Assembly (NCBI RefSeq): GCF_030272615.1
Contig: NC_081410.1
Location: forward strand, 145,758,349 to 145,822,348
Direction of reading: 5' to 3'
DNA length: 64,000 nucleotides
Source of the DNA: Cryptomeria japonica
Taxonomy: Eukaryota; Streptophyta; Pinopsida; Cupressales; Cupressaceae
How positions within the stretch are numbered: the stretch's first letter is position 1; each line of letters begins with the position of its first letter. Position numbers and translations under genes: made by a program. The notes beneath the pieces were generated by a model, which worked only from the letters and a program-made list of their open reading frames with translations, searched no databases and was not told where the DNA came from. This document shows positions 35,126 through 46,659 of this stretch, piece by piece.

Positions 35126-36940
35126 AACTAGTGCAAATTTCTCGCCATAGTCTTCACTTTCTTCCTATGCATAACCTTTGCATACCAGTCTGGCTTTGTT
35201 TCTGACTACTACTCCATCTTCATTCAGTTTATTTCTGAATACCCATTTAGTACCTATTACATTTTTGTTCACCGGTCTGGGTGCTAGGGTCCATGTATTG
35301 TTCTTCTCAGTCTGGTCAAGCTCTTCTTCCATAGCCTTGATCCATTGATCTTCTCCAAGAGCTTCCTTTTCTATCCTAGGCTCGATAGTGGAGATCATAC
35401 AAGAATTCACTCTTATTCTTCTTCTGGTTAACACACCAGCATATTTATCTCCAATAATTTGACCAGGATTATGATTGAGTCTAACATACCTTGGAATAAC
35501 ATGATCATGATCTTCAGGTTCTTCTTCCTCACTATCTTCATCTTCTGTAGAATCTACCTGTTTTGGTTGAACTGGTGCTGCAGTATTCATTTCACCAACT
35601 TTTGGCTTCACTGGTTCTGGTTCCAAAATTAGAATGTAAGGTTCATCTTCCTTCTTCTCCTCATTAGTTTCTTCTGAATCTTCAAGACACTCATCCACTC
35701 GAATATTAGCACTTCCAGTGATTTTTTTTGTCAGTTGTTGTAACATTTGTAAGCTTTTCTCTTGGTGGAGTAACCAAGAAATATACCTTCATTAGTATTA
35801 GCATCAAACTTACCAACATAGTCACCTCTCTTGATAAAACATCTACTGCCAAAAATCTTTAAATAACTGACATTAGGTGATCTAACATACCAGTATTCAT
35901 AGGGAGTTTTATCCTTACCTCTTTTAACCAATATCTAGCTCATTGTGTAGACAGTTGTGCTAATAACTTCTCTCCAGAAAGTTTTAGCAACACCTCCTTG
36001 TATTAGCATAGTCCTAGAAACTTCAACAACTGACCGATTGTTCCTCTCTGCAATAACATTTTGTTGTGGTGTCTTAGGTGCAGAAAGTTGCCTCTTAATT
36101 CCATTGTCTTCATAGTATCTAGTGAATTCCTCTGAAGTAAATTCACCACCTTGATCAATTCTTAAGCACTTTATCTTCTTTCCACTTTCCTTTTCAGCTA
36201 AGGCTCTGAATGCCTTAAACTTGATGAAGGCTTTTGTTTTGTCCTTCAAGAATGTGACCCACATCATTCTTAAGAAATCATCAGTGAAGATCATAAAATA
36301 TCGATCACCTTGAATACTCCTAGTCCTTATTGGTCCACAGAGGTTTGTATGAACCAAATCTAGAAAATGTTATGCTTAGAAAAATTTGCTCTTAAAAGTT
36401 AAGGATGTCATCTTCCCTAATTGACATTCCTTACATAGAGCATTCACCATTTTATCCAACTGAGGTAAACCTCTTGCCGATTTGGACTCATTGACTTTGA
36501 AAATGTTATCAAAATTTACATGACAAAATCTTTGATGCCAAAGACAACTATCTTCTACTTTAGCAATTAAACAACTGTTGACTTTAGAATTTAGGTGAAA
36601 CAAGTTACCTTTTGTCTACTTGTCAGTTGCAATCAGTTCACCTTTTCTCCCATAGATTTTGCACATTCTATTTTTGAATTCCAGTGGATAACCTCTGTCA
36701 TTAAGTTGAGCAACATTCAAAAGATTGTGTTTCAATCCTTCAACCCAGTAGACATCATATGCACTGCTCTTTCCATTAAGAGAGATGGTTCCCTTTCCTT
36801 TTACTATGCAAGGTGAATCATTTTCAAATCTCAAAAAACCTCCATCAAATTCCTTCAAAGTAAGAAACTTACTTCGGTTACCAGTCATGTGGTGTGAAAA
36901 ACCATTGTCTATAATCCAATCATCAAAACTATCCATGCGA
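35126..36940 (-). pseudogene. Copia protease, integrase and RT N-terminal part
   Basis: This is the right half of the interrupted Copia pol, minus strand. The protease starts at about 36936 with DDWIIDNGFSHHMTG: the family active site DSG reads DNG. GAG-pre-integrase follows (LWHQRFCHVNFDNI, CKECQLGKM). In the integrase core, HTNLCGP carries Asn where the first catalytic Asp is usual, followed by LRIDQGGEFTSEEF and QQNVIAERNN. The C-terminal segment has YEYWYVRSPNVSYLKIFGSRCF. RT begins with WIKAMEEELDQTEKNNTW, then IGTKWVFRNKLNEDG, and is cut by the Gypsy insertion at 35120. Frame breaks occur near 36370, 35932 and 35740. Non-functional. Confidence 0.88.
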
Positions 36941-36944
36941 AAGA

Positions 36945-37990
36945 CTAATGCCTTCTGATCTGATGTCTCCTCTTAAATGGAAACAAAGACAATGTCCTCT
37001 TTTGCATCTTCCTCAGATTCCTCATCTGTAATTCCTCCATCAACTGCAATGAGGCAATCTCTTTTACCTTTGCCTTTGTACTTCTTATACTTCTCACATT
37101 TCTGCTCATTGTCTCCATCTGGACAGTTTGCTGCAATATGTCCAATCCAGTTACATGCAAAACACTTTAAAGATAATTTACCTCTATACTTATCAATACC
37201 TTTGGGTAACCGCTTGGCCAACAATGCTTCAAGCTCAATCATACTGTCTTCATCATCAACTTCTCTGCTAGATTTGGACTCATGACTATGACTGGCTTCT
37301 TTGCTTTTCCTTACCAGTGGGTTAGAAACTGAAGCTCTGAATGCAGATTCTGATTTCTAAACACATCCATCATAACCATTTAATTCAAATGCAGTTATTT
37401 TACCAATGATGGAGTCAAGAGTAACCTTTGTTTTATCAATAGACTTGAGTTCCTAAATGGCTACAACTCAGATAGCATAGACTGATAGAAGGGTTCTCAA
37501 TACCTTGATAACCACTGTGGTATCCTCCACTATACAACCGGCACTTTTGATCTCACTGACTATCTCCTTGATCCTTTGACCATATTGTTGAACATTTTCA
37601 CCTTTAGCCATCTGCATGTCATCAAATTTACCTCTCAGACTCTCTTCTTTGGCAATCTTAACATGCTCATCACCGCTATAGATATCCTCAAGTTTATTCC
37701 ACACTTCATAAGCAGTCTCCAATCAATTGACATCAAACTACTCTGAATCAGACAAGGAACTAATAATGGCCTCCAATGCTTCATTATTCTCTTGTTGCTC
37801 CTTCTTTTGATCATCTGACAAAATCCCGCTAGGAAAGCTATATTTAGTAACAATATGTTCTCAATATTGACTTCCTAAGCTCTTGATATAGATCTTCATC
37901 CTATCACTCCAAATTCTATAGTTTTCCCTATTGAATTTCAGACCTTCTTTCTTCATCATGTTCTTCTAGATCTTTACCCTAAGTTGTTAG
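36945..37990 (-). pseudogene. Copia gag with zinc knuckle
   Basis: Minus strand. The UBN2-type gag part includes ETAYEVWNKLEDIYSGDEH, the MAKGENVQQYGQRIKEIV segment and an open stretch at 37468-37722. The zinc knuckle CFACNWIGHIAANC (CX2CX4HX4C) lies near 37140-37180, followed by an acidic stretch to the protease. Stops interrupt the frame in the N-terminal part (near 37723 and 37737) and after 37468. It would form the particle coat in an intact element. Confidence 0.82.
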
Positions 37991-38015
37991 GCTTAAACAT
38001 AAGAGGACCTGAAAT

Positions 38016-38027
38016 GCTCTGATACTA
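38016..38027 (-). other. Copia primer-binding site (tRNA-iMet type)
   Basis: The minus strand reads TAGTATCAGAGC two bases inside the 5' LTR, one change from the canonical Copia site TGGTATCAGAGC, which pairs with initiator-Met tRNA. Confidence 0.8.
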
Positions 38028-38029
38028 AT

Positions 38030-39434
38030 TGATGATATGATGAATAAATAATGATCCGGTCAACTACTGAGAGGGGGGTGAATTAGTAGATAGAAAACAG
38101 ACAAGACCTTCACCAAACTCAAACCCAACTCATAAATTAATCACTGAACTAACCAGTTTAAACATTGAACTATAAACTGCAACTGCATTGCCAAGTTTAC
38201 CGGTTGACTGGAATACCAATATAATAGTGTAATGGATCTGAAACTCATATACTATTTAACCTAAACATCAAACCACTTTACTAACATTAGTAATAGCATA
38301 TTTGAAATCACTTATGATCATCTACACACATCTAAGTGGCTTTACCAGTTAAACAAATTAACCATATTAAAACATAACCACAAAATCATTCACCAGTTGA
38401 CATAATGATTTTTGACGTGGAAACCCAAATGGAAAAACCACGGTGGGGATGAATACCAACAAGTATTCTGAACTCTTATGAAGTTCGCCCTGTTAGGAGC
38501 CAAGCCTTGTTAGAAGCTTTACAAAAATGTCATGTTAGTAATAGATCCAGTTAAGGACCACCCAATCAAGGGATTGACTACATTACCCTGTTGAAGGCAA
38601 TACCCTACTAGGAGTAACCTTGATAAAGGATTTCAAATCCAAGCTAATGGATCACCTGGTTAGAGGATTTAGAAAACACCAAGCCTGTTAAAGCTTACCC
38701 AGTTAAGGGATTTAACTATTGTAATTGTTAAAGAACAACTGGGTCTTTGTTGATCTGATAATAGCACTACTTTGCTTGATCATATCCTTTTCATGCTCCT
38801 ATCTGCCTTCACACATTCTGCAAATACTCATTTTGGTTCGATAATCAATCACACTAACACACTTAACCAAAATTGCCAACACTATTACAAAACAACTCAT
38901 CGACCTTATAAGCAAAACAATACGTTGGTAACACAACACAAAACCTAAGATCTCATAGAGATTACAAATTTTTTTGTTCAAACATGACCATTAGATTACA
39001 TAGTAATCATCTGCACATTGTCCTAGACAACCTCGACTGCTCTTGGATCATCACACATTGGATCTTGTAACTCATCATGCGGTTTCCACTTCATGCAATT
39101 TACTCGCTCATTCCCAAGATAAAACAGTTATCTCTACATGCCAAAACCACTTTGAAACTCATCACGTGCATCATGCATACATGGCATAATCATCTCCAAT
39201 CACCATTTGATCATAGATCAACACAACTGATTCACCAAGCTCCATCGGTTAGGGTTCGACATATCAACAAGTTAGGGTTACCGGTTGATCTCTCTACTCA
39301 GTTTCCTTCACTGCATCACTACCGGTTGCATTACTGCATCGCTACCAGTTGCAATACAAATCCATTACCGATTACAACTAACATCAATGACAACACTTAT
39401 AATTCATTAATTCAATCTTCATGCAATGCCAACA
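38030..39434 (-). repeat. Copia 5' LTR (right copy)
   Basis: 1405 bp, TG...CA, followed by target duplication GTGAT at 39435-39439. It is the partner of 20800-22203. Confidence 0.93.
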
Positions 39435-39479
39435 GTGATGAAAAAGTTAAAATATACCCCTACTCTCTAGTTGATAGAC

Positions 39480-39800
39480 TATGTTAAAGTGGAAGCTTGG
39501 AACAGAGCATGGACATCCATCAATTCATAAAGAATTTTGTTAGAAGTTTTAGTTGTAACAATCCTAGTAGACATGTATGCAAAATGTGGAAGCATAAACC
39601 AAGCATGTGAACTATTTGGCAATGCTTTAGTTACTTTCAAGCAAATGCAATTGGCTTGTACAAAGCCAAACACACCAATCTTTACTAGCATACATTCAAC
39701 ATGTGCCAAGATGGGAGCCTTGGAACAAGGCCTTAGAAACTTTCGAGCAAATGACAAGTGTAAAATGTATTTGTTGGAAAGGCTTTGAAACTTTCAAACA
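39480..39800 (+). pseudogene. Pentatricopeptide repeat (PPR) pseudogene fragment
   Basis: Plus-strand text matches plant PLS-type PPR proteins, which bind organellar RNA. SLEQSMDIHQFIK comes first, then after a frameshift VVTILVDMYAKCGSINQACELF, then directly ALVTFKQMQLACTKPN and STCAKMGALEQG. After another shift it reads ALETFEQMTSV. The usual segment between ACELF and ALVTF is missing, so modules have been lost. Only about 100 codons remain and several frames are needed. The Copia insertion target duplication is just to the left (39435-39439), so the element landed beside or in this decayed gene. Confidence 0.8.
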
Positions 39801-39811
39801 AAATAGATAGA

Positions 39812-40799
39812 TGTCATAACTATTACATGAAACAGTGAATGAAGAAATGAAAAGAGGTGTCGAGCAGATGAAACAAATGGCAGATGAAATAACAAACAAG
39901 GAAAAGAATTCAAAGAATAAGGAATGAAGATAAATAGCATAGTGGGGGAGAATATAAAATGATTGGGGAAAATCCTTCTCAACTACATATAAAATAAGAA
40001 TACATCTATGCAAGGTAAAAAGAATATAGGCTAGTGCATTGAACAAAAGAGAAAGAAAGGAATATTAGTTGTCTCATGGAAAAACAAAATGTGTTGTTGC
40101 TATGATTAAAAGAATAAAAATATAGGAAGATGAATTAAGAAATGTTGCATAGAAAGAAGAGGAGATATGTGTTGAAAGCAAGGGGAAATATAAAAAAAAT
40201 GGCAGAGTAATCGACCAAGGAAAGAATTTGAAAGGGCATTGATAGAATGATGAAATGGTGGGAAACCATTTGCATGTGCAATATAAGGAGGTATAAATTA
40301 GTAGAGAGAGTATCTAAGTGGGAATCATGTGGGGCTATGCATAAAGGCTAAATATAGGGGCATCAATAATAACATTGACCTAGTAGAAACCAAGGAGGGA
40401 GTTCGAACAAGAAGCCAAAATTTGTATAAACATTCAAAAATCAAAATTCAAAGTAATGTGGATGGTGAAGATGATACAAAGTGGAGATTTAGTGTGGTGT
40501 AAAGAGAGGTAAGATTAATGAGAAGAAGGTGCACATGGGAGAATTGAAAATTGGTTCAATTTAAAGAAAATAAGGATCATTAAAAAGGTAGTGTGGATAA
40601 ATTTAGAATTGGGTAAGAGAAAAGAGAGATATATATGTAGAGTGGATGGCCTTTGGATAGTTAAGAATGTAAAAAAATTATTTGTAGATTTGATGAAAAA
40701 ATAAATTATTTCTTGTTGCAATCTAAGAATAAAGAGTCTTTGTTTTTCTTTGTGTTTGAGTTTTGTGAATTGCAATTTGAGGGGAGTACCCTCTTGCAT
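39812..40799 (+). repeat. Candidate LTR upstream of an iMet primer site
   Basis: Sequence ending CCCTCTTGCATCA lies just before a clear tRNA-iMet primer site at 40804-40815, so its right end behaves like the end of a plus-strand 5' LTR. The left end at TGTCATAACTATT (39812) is a guess from the TG start. No partner LTR was found in the window. Confidence 0.4.
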
Positions 40800-40803
40800 C
40801 AGT

Positions 40804-40815
40804 TGGTATCAGAGC
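40804..40815 (+). other. Primer-binding site (tRNA-iMet type)
   Basis: TGGTATCAGAGC, a perfect match to the Copia-type initiator-Met primer site, four bases after the candidate LTR end. Confidence 0.8.
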
Positions 40816-41430
40816 TAGAGGTCTTAAGCATGTCTAATCTATACCAAGACTTGTGAGTGAACTTTGAAATTATAGAGTTGTCTGAGAGGTTCAAGAGAAT
40901 CAATGTAGGTGTGTGAGGTGCCCTGAACAATTGCAAGTTAAGAGGGACAAGTTGTCGAAAGAGAGTTGAAAGTGTGAAGTGGTTGTAGAGAGCTCAAGAG
41001 AATCATTACATGTGTGCAAATTGCTAAGCGATTGAAAGCTTGAAATCACAAAGTAAAGTGAATGTAAGTGAAATATTGCAGCAAGTGAGGAGAGGATGAG
41101 TTCAAAGAGGAAGTGGGGATGGATCATGAGGAGACTCGTGATGATTTCACTTGTGGAATAATATTGGGAAGAGAGTTATGAGATGTGGAAAATACTGTTG
41201 AAAAAGGACAACTAGATCCAGAAAAAGACAAGAGAGCAGCCCACACAAATGAAAAGAAGAAAAATGAGGTGAGAAATGAAGAGAAAAGAGAGGAGAACAT
41301 GATTATTATAGACCATCGATTGGTGAATGATAATAGAGAGAATGTGTTGGGGGTGAAAGAACCTCACGTGTTGAATTAGTAGAAAAGGAATAGGTTTAAA
41401 ATGTATAGGTTGTTGTAGAGGTAGATCAAG
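40816..41430 (+). other. Leader and possible gag remains after the primer site
   Basis: Purine-rich DNA. A 64-codon open stretch (41185-41379), very rich in Lys, Glu and Asn, shows no recognised domain. It probably belongs to the element started by the primer site at 40804 but is too decayed to name. Confidence 0.35.
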
Positions 41431-41434
41431 GTGT

Positions 41435-43256
41435 TGATGTGAACTGCTTATAGAGGATATCATGAAGATTGAAGAGTTGTTTGTTTCAAGTGAAGAAAAT
41501 GAGAAAGAAAACGAGATACCTGTAGAATTTCCTATATCCAATTGCGATCATTAGCTACACAACCTATAAACTCAAATATAGCCCATCTAACTAAGCAACC
41601 TCTCATGAATATTGGACACGTTTAATTGTCAAACTAAGGTCGTATACTTGAAATGGACCAACACAATATAAGCATCATGTTATTACTCGGGTCGTCACCT
41701 ATCTAATTAGAAAGCAAAATATAAGCAAAAACAAACTACTTGTTATTCCAACAAAACTTCATTCAACTAATCAAAGATTCCTACTACTATGAGATGAATC
41801 AACTAACTTCCTACCAAATGAAATAAAAAATAACAACTAAAGGCAATGCTAAGACCGAATTGAATACATTATATATATTATTAACTCATTGAAACTGCTC
41901 AAGCTGTAGGAATAACATACAATCTGCTAGTATTATTTAATCTCATTGGGCTAGTAACTACAAACTAAAATATCTACTTTACTAATATTTACAAATGGAG
42001 GAAGTGTATCTCGAGTGGGCCCCCTTGAGTACACTTCAATTATGATCAACAAAAGATCTAGAAATTAAAACAATACTTCATAAATTCATAGATGCGTGAT
42101 AACAACAATTACAATCACATATATTTAGCTACAACATAAATTATCAAGGTGTCGATGAAGATGATGTGAACTGCTTATAGAGGATATCATGAAGATTGAA
42201 GAGTTGTTTGTTTCAAGTAAAGAAAATGAGAGAGAAAATGAGATACCTGTAGAATTTCCTATATCCAATTGCGATCATTAGCTACACAACCTATAAACTC
42301 AAATATAGCCCATCTAACTAAGCAACCTCTCATGAACATTGGACACATTTAATTGTCAAACTAAGGTCATATACTTGAAATGGACCAACACAATATAAGC
42401 ATCATGTTATTACTCAGGTTGTCACCTATCTAATTAGAAAGCAAAATATAAGGAAAAGCAAACTACTTGTTATTCCAACAAAACTTCATTCAACTAATCA
42501 AAGATTCCTACTGCTATGAGACGAATCAACTAACTTCCTACCAAATGAAATAAAAAATAACAACTAAAGGCAATGCTAAGACCGAATTGAATACATTATA
42601 TATATTATTAACTCATTGAAACTGCTCAAGTTGTAGGAATAACATACAATCTCCTAGTATTGTTTAATCTCATTGGGCTATTAACTACAAACTAAAATAT
42701 CTAACTAAGCAACCTCTCATGAATATTGGACACGTTTAATTGTCAAACTAAGGTCGTATACTTGAAATGGACCAACACAATATAAGCATCATGTTATTAC
42801 TCGGGTTGTCACCTATCTAATTAGAAAGCAAAATACAAGGAAAAGCAAACTACTTGTTATTCCAACAAAACTTCATTCAACTAATCAAAGATTCCTACTG
42901 CTATGAGATGAATCAACTAACTTCCTACCAAATGAAATAAAAAATAACAACTAAAGGCAATGCTAAGACCGAATTGAATATATTATATATATTATTAACT
43001 CATTGAATCTGCTCAAGTTGTAGGAATAACATACAATCTACTAGTATTGTTTAATCTCATTGGGCTATTAACTACAAACTAAAATATCTACTTTACTAAT
43101 ATTTACAAATGGAGGAAGTGTATCTCGAGTGGGCCCCCTTGAGTACACTTCAATTATGATCAACAAAAGATCTAGAAATTAAAACAATACTTCATAAATT
43201 CATAGATGCGTGATAACAACAATTACAATCGCATATATTTAGCTACAACATAAATA
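41435..43256. repeat. Three-copy tandem segmental duplication (unit ~727 bp)
   Basis: Copy 1 (about 41435-42161) and copy 2 (from about 42162) begin GATGTGAACTGCTTATAGAGG and are nearly identical. Copy 2 is cut at about 42703, where AAAATATCTA runs straight into the ACTAAGCAACC phrase of copy 3, using ATCTA microhomology. Copy 3 runs to about 43256. A marker phrase CTAACTAAGC is at 41587, 42314 and 42701, giving spacings of 727 and 387. The few differences between copies suggest a recent event. No coding function is seen. Confidence 0.88.
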
Positions 43257-43259
43257 TAT

Positions 43260-45300
43260 TCAAAAACAATATTAGCCATTATAGGCACATGAAGCTTCAT
43301 TATATAGAGCTCATGAAAGTTTGAATTATTCAACTACCTAAGAAGCCAACTACTTAGATCTAGGAAGGAAATTTGATAAACCATAAAGATCAACAACCAT
43401 GAGAGATAGTCCTAGTAGGATTGTATGGCATTAACAATTAAAACATAACTGACATCTCTTATACACGATAACAAGATAAATAAATAGTTTGTTTTGAATG
43501 ATAAAACTTCATGGAACAAATCTTCACCATCTTCATCTTTGATAGGTCAGTAGGAACACCTCACTTTGTTGGATGGGTTCAACTCTGCTTCCTCGCATGG
43601 CTACAAGACTCTTAACAATTTGAAGCTACATGAGATTAGCTAGTTTACTATGTCTAGATGCTACAAAAAGATAATTAATATGCAAATAACTATATTTAAC
43701 ACATCTATGCATATTATCATCATATTTACTCCCATAATTGGCCACATAACCATATTATTTGATTATATATATAAGCATGAAAGTATAGCATATATGTATT
43801 ATAATTTACCAAAATATCAAATTTTTAAGCATCAAAGACACACTTAAGTATGCATAGAGTCTTAAAAAATTCATGTAAAAACCATATAAAAGGACCATTA
43901 AACCACCCCATCATCCCCCCCAACTAAATTCCCTACTTGTCCTAAAGTAGGGGTGACCAAGCTATTTCTAAATAAAGTAAGTTCCCTAAAATCAACAGAT
44001 GTAGTAATCCCAAGATTGGGCATAAGTAGATTCCAGTAGAATCCATTTGACCTTCCAATCCTTCTCCATCTCATGTTTTCTTGATCAACACCATATTTAG
44101 CACCTCACCAATCTAGTATTGCCCACACCAATAAAGGTAGATGAAAGCGCAATGGAAGCTATGTAAGCTCCTACCTATCAGCCATTGCATGTAAGTTTTG
44201 ATCCTGTTTCCTGTTTAGCTCGTCACTCAATTCCCATCATCTCTGTGCAACGTGTGCTAATACACTCCTTCCAATGGTTTTGGCTAGTTGAGTAAACATA
44301 ACATAATTGTTCCTCCTATTTTGCAATATCTAAGACTATATCGTTGTCTTGTTCATCAATAAAATTTCTTTATTTTATATTAAATTTAGATCTTTTGACT
44401 CTTCTCTCAAGCCTAAAACTAATGACTTCTCCCTTTCCCTATAATTCATAATTTTCTTCCACCTATCCTCCTAATTTTATATGTAAGAACATAAATCTCT
44501 CATTTGGAGGCCACCAACATAAAGGAGGGGATTCCATTATGCATCATGAGGTACAACAAGGTTGTGTAAATAAAACTCACACAAGAAATTTTGCACTTCC
44601 ACTATGGAATTATAAAAGATATTAAAATATTCCCTTGGAGTAGCTAAGGAGTAAGGTGAGTCACAATAAACTTGCATAAACTGGAAACACAATAACTATT
44701 GTTAGAGAAAGAGAATGTGTACTCTAGTAGGTGGTCTACAATTCATAATCTAAGGAACCATAATGGCCATATAGTCTACTTTCCCTTTCGATATTTTCAT
44801 TTAAGTCTCCTTCTCTTCAAGCTCTTTATCAAATCTTAGTTGCATTTTTTCTTTTCTTTTATCCATTTTACTTCCTACAGTTGCACTATTTAAGTTGCTT
44901 CCATAATTTTGGTGCTAAAATAGGCCATGACAACGGAATGGCAGACAATAGGTTGATTAGTTTAGGAACTGTACGAGTGATTTGACTTACAATACTTTCA
45001 ACTCCTTAAGCAACTACTTTTTCTAATTGATCCAAATTAGTTCCATCCACATTCATGGCTTTGACCTCTAGTTCCTAAACATGTTCTTATTTTAAACAAG
45101 TTTTTGTCCTCTACCCTTCCTTTGTTTCTAGTTTGTCTTCTTTAGTGGGTGTTGCTTCTTTATTATGTATCTCTTCTTCATCTACTACCTCTTCCTCTTC
45201 ATCTTGAGCTTCCTCCTCATCCCGAGCTTCCTCTTATTCCCATGCCTCTTTTTCATCTCGTACCTCTTCCATATCATGTGGCCCTTCTATACCCTATGCC
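43260..45300. other. AT-rich spacer, no gene recognised
   Basis: No supportable coding region. A C-rich run near 43910-43921 (CATCATCCCCCCC) could be a worn polypurine tract on the minus strand, but no LTR pair is visible. Confidence 0.45.
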
Positions 45301-45305
45301 CCTCT

Positions 45306-46653
45306 TTACATTGTTTCTGGTGTTTTTCCTTCTGTCTTAGTGTAATCATACTCACTAATGGCCTCAAAGGGTATGCCTATTACATGTTGAATTTTCTTTT
45401 TCTTCTCCCTTCTTACAACAGTTTTAAACCTATGAGAACTTCTAGTTGTTTGTTTAACAACCTTTTTCAATTTGAATTCTTCCTTCAAATTAGTAGTGGC
45501 TAAAACTTTTCTCCCATAAAATATATGTGAGACTAGAGACACTAATGGTGGTCTCTCTATCACAAATGCAAAAATAAAAGGTTTAATCTCTTGTTTTTGA
45601 GGCAATTTATCAATTGGAGTAAAAAGAGTTAATTGCTTTGATGATGGAGGGTTCAATGGATCTTCGACTTTCCTTTTATTTCCTACAATAGGGGAGGATT
45701 CCTTTGTTGCCTCAGGCCACGATTCCACCTTTTTTAGGTGTCCTGCTTTACTTTTTAGGCAATGTATTCATCTTTTTCTCAGGAGTAGGAGATGGATCCT
45801 CCGACTTCTCTTTTTTCTTAGGGAAACTCTTCCTTTTCTTTTCTTTTGATGAGGAAGTAGCATATTCTTTCACAAGATTTTTCTTTGTAGATCTCAAATC
45901 AGGGCTTTCTTTTAATGTTTTATTTGATTTCCCCCTTTCTTCTAACTTCCCCTTACCATTCTCTTATTTTATATTGGAATATTTCTTAACACTTTTAGCA
46001 GGGGGTGACTTTTGAGATAATTTTTGGCTTCTAGTTTTAGTTACATGAGGTGTGGTTTTAGGTTCTTCATACTCATCCTCAAAGGGGTTTGTCTCAGACT
46101 CATGACTTGATGCTTTTTATTTTAAAGAGCGAGGAGCTAGACTTGTCCTCCTCTCAACTACTTTTCTTTGTACTAGTTTCCCCTCTAAGTCTCAGTTTCC
46201 TTCCCCCGGGCCCTAAATTCAGATGCTTTTAAATGTTCTTTACTTCCAAGAACTCTTTCCAACTCATATGAGGAAAACAAATTCTGAAGCTTCTTTTCAC
46301 AAACAATGTTATAAGACAATGGCGAGTTAAGGAGATGTCCTTACCTTTTTTCACTTCAACTGCAAATAATTAGGCACATTGATTAGCCTCCCATGCCTAA
46401 GGTGACTTGAGAATTTGAAGTGATGATGATGAAGGGATGACAATCTAACCTCACAAGTGAAATATTTGATTATTTGAGTTGTTGCAGTCACTCGCTTATT
46501 AGGTAATGTTGCTATTTTTGTGCATTGCTTGCTAGTTTCTAAGGGTCTATCTCCTGGCTTGGTGAATTCCACCCTCGTAGATACAACATCATGAGACTCC
46601 ATATAATCCTCGTCATTAGTTGACAACCCCAAAACATCTGTTATAGCCATCAT
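45306..46653 (-). pseudogene. Decayed reading frame, unrecognised, Lys/Ser-rich
   Basis: The minus strand is mostly open over 1.3 kb with scattered stops. It starts MMAITDVLGLSTNDEDY, passes VTATTQIIKYFTCEVRLSSLHHHHF and SHLRHGRLINVPNYLQL, then becomes strongly charged (SSSKEKKRKSF, KKKEKSEDPSPTPEKK). A 140-codon open stretch (45306-45728) closes it. I do not recognise the family. Coding-like composition and conserved-looking N-terminal segments argue it was a real protein, perhaps carried by a repeat. It faces away from the plus-strand frame that begins at about 47996. Confidence 0.4.
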
Positions 46654-46659
46654 AGTTTC

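Larger units (their letters stand above)
20800..39434 (-). mobile_element. Copia LTR retrotransposon, interrupted by a nested Gypsy element
   Basis: LTRs of 1404 bp (20800-22203) and 1405 bp (38030-39434) begin TGATGATATGATG and end ATGCCAACA. The element is flanked by the 5-bp target duplication GTGAT (20795-20799 and 39435-39439). It is oriented on the minus strand: the primer site is at the right and the polypurine tract at the left. Removing the nested element (23852-35120 plus one CTAAC copy) leaves about 7.4 kb, a normal to large Copia size. Order on the minus strand is gag, protease, integrase, RT, RNase H, as in Copia. The LTRs differ by roughly 10% over the first 240 bp (counted by eye), so this insertion is much older than the one inside it. 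Confidence 0.93.

Noticed and set aside
40800-40820. tRNA-Met-like sequence
   Set aside because: Only the 12-nt complement of the tRNA 3' end is present, directly after an LTR-like end; it is a primer-binding site, not a tRNA gene.
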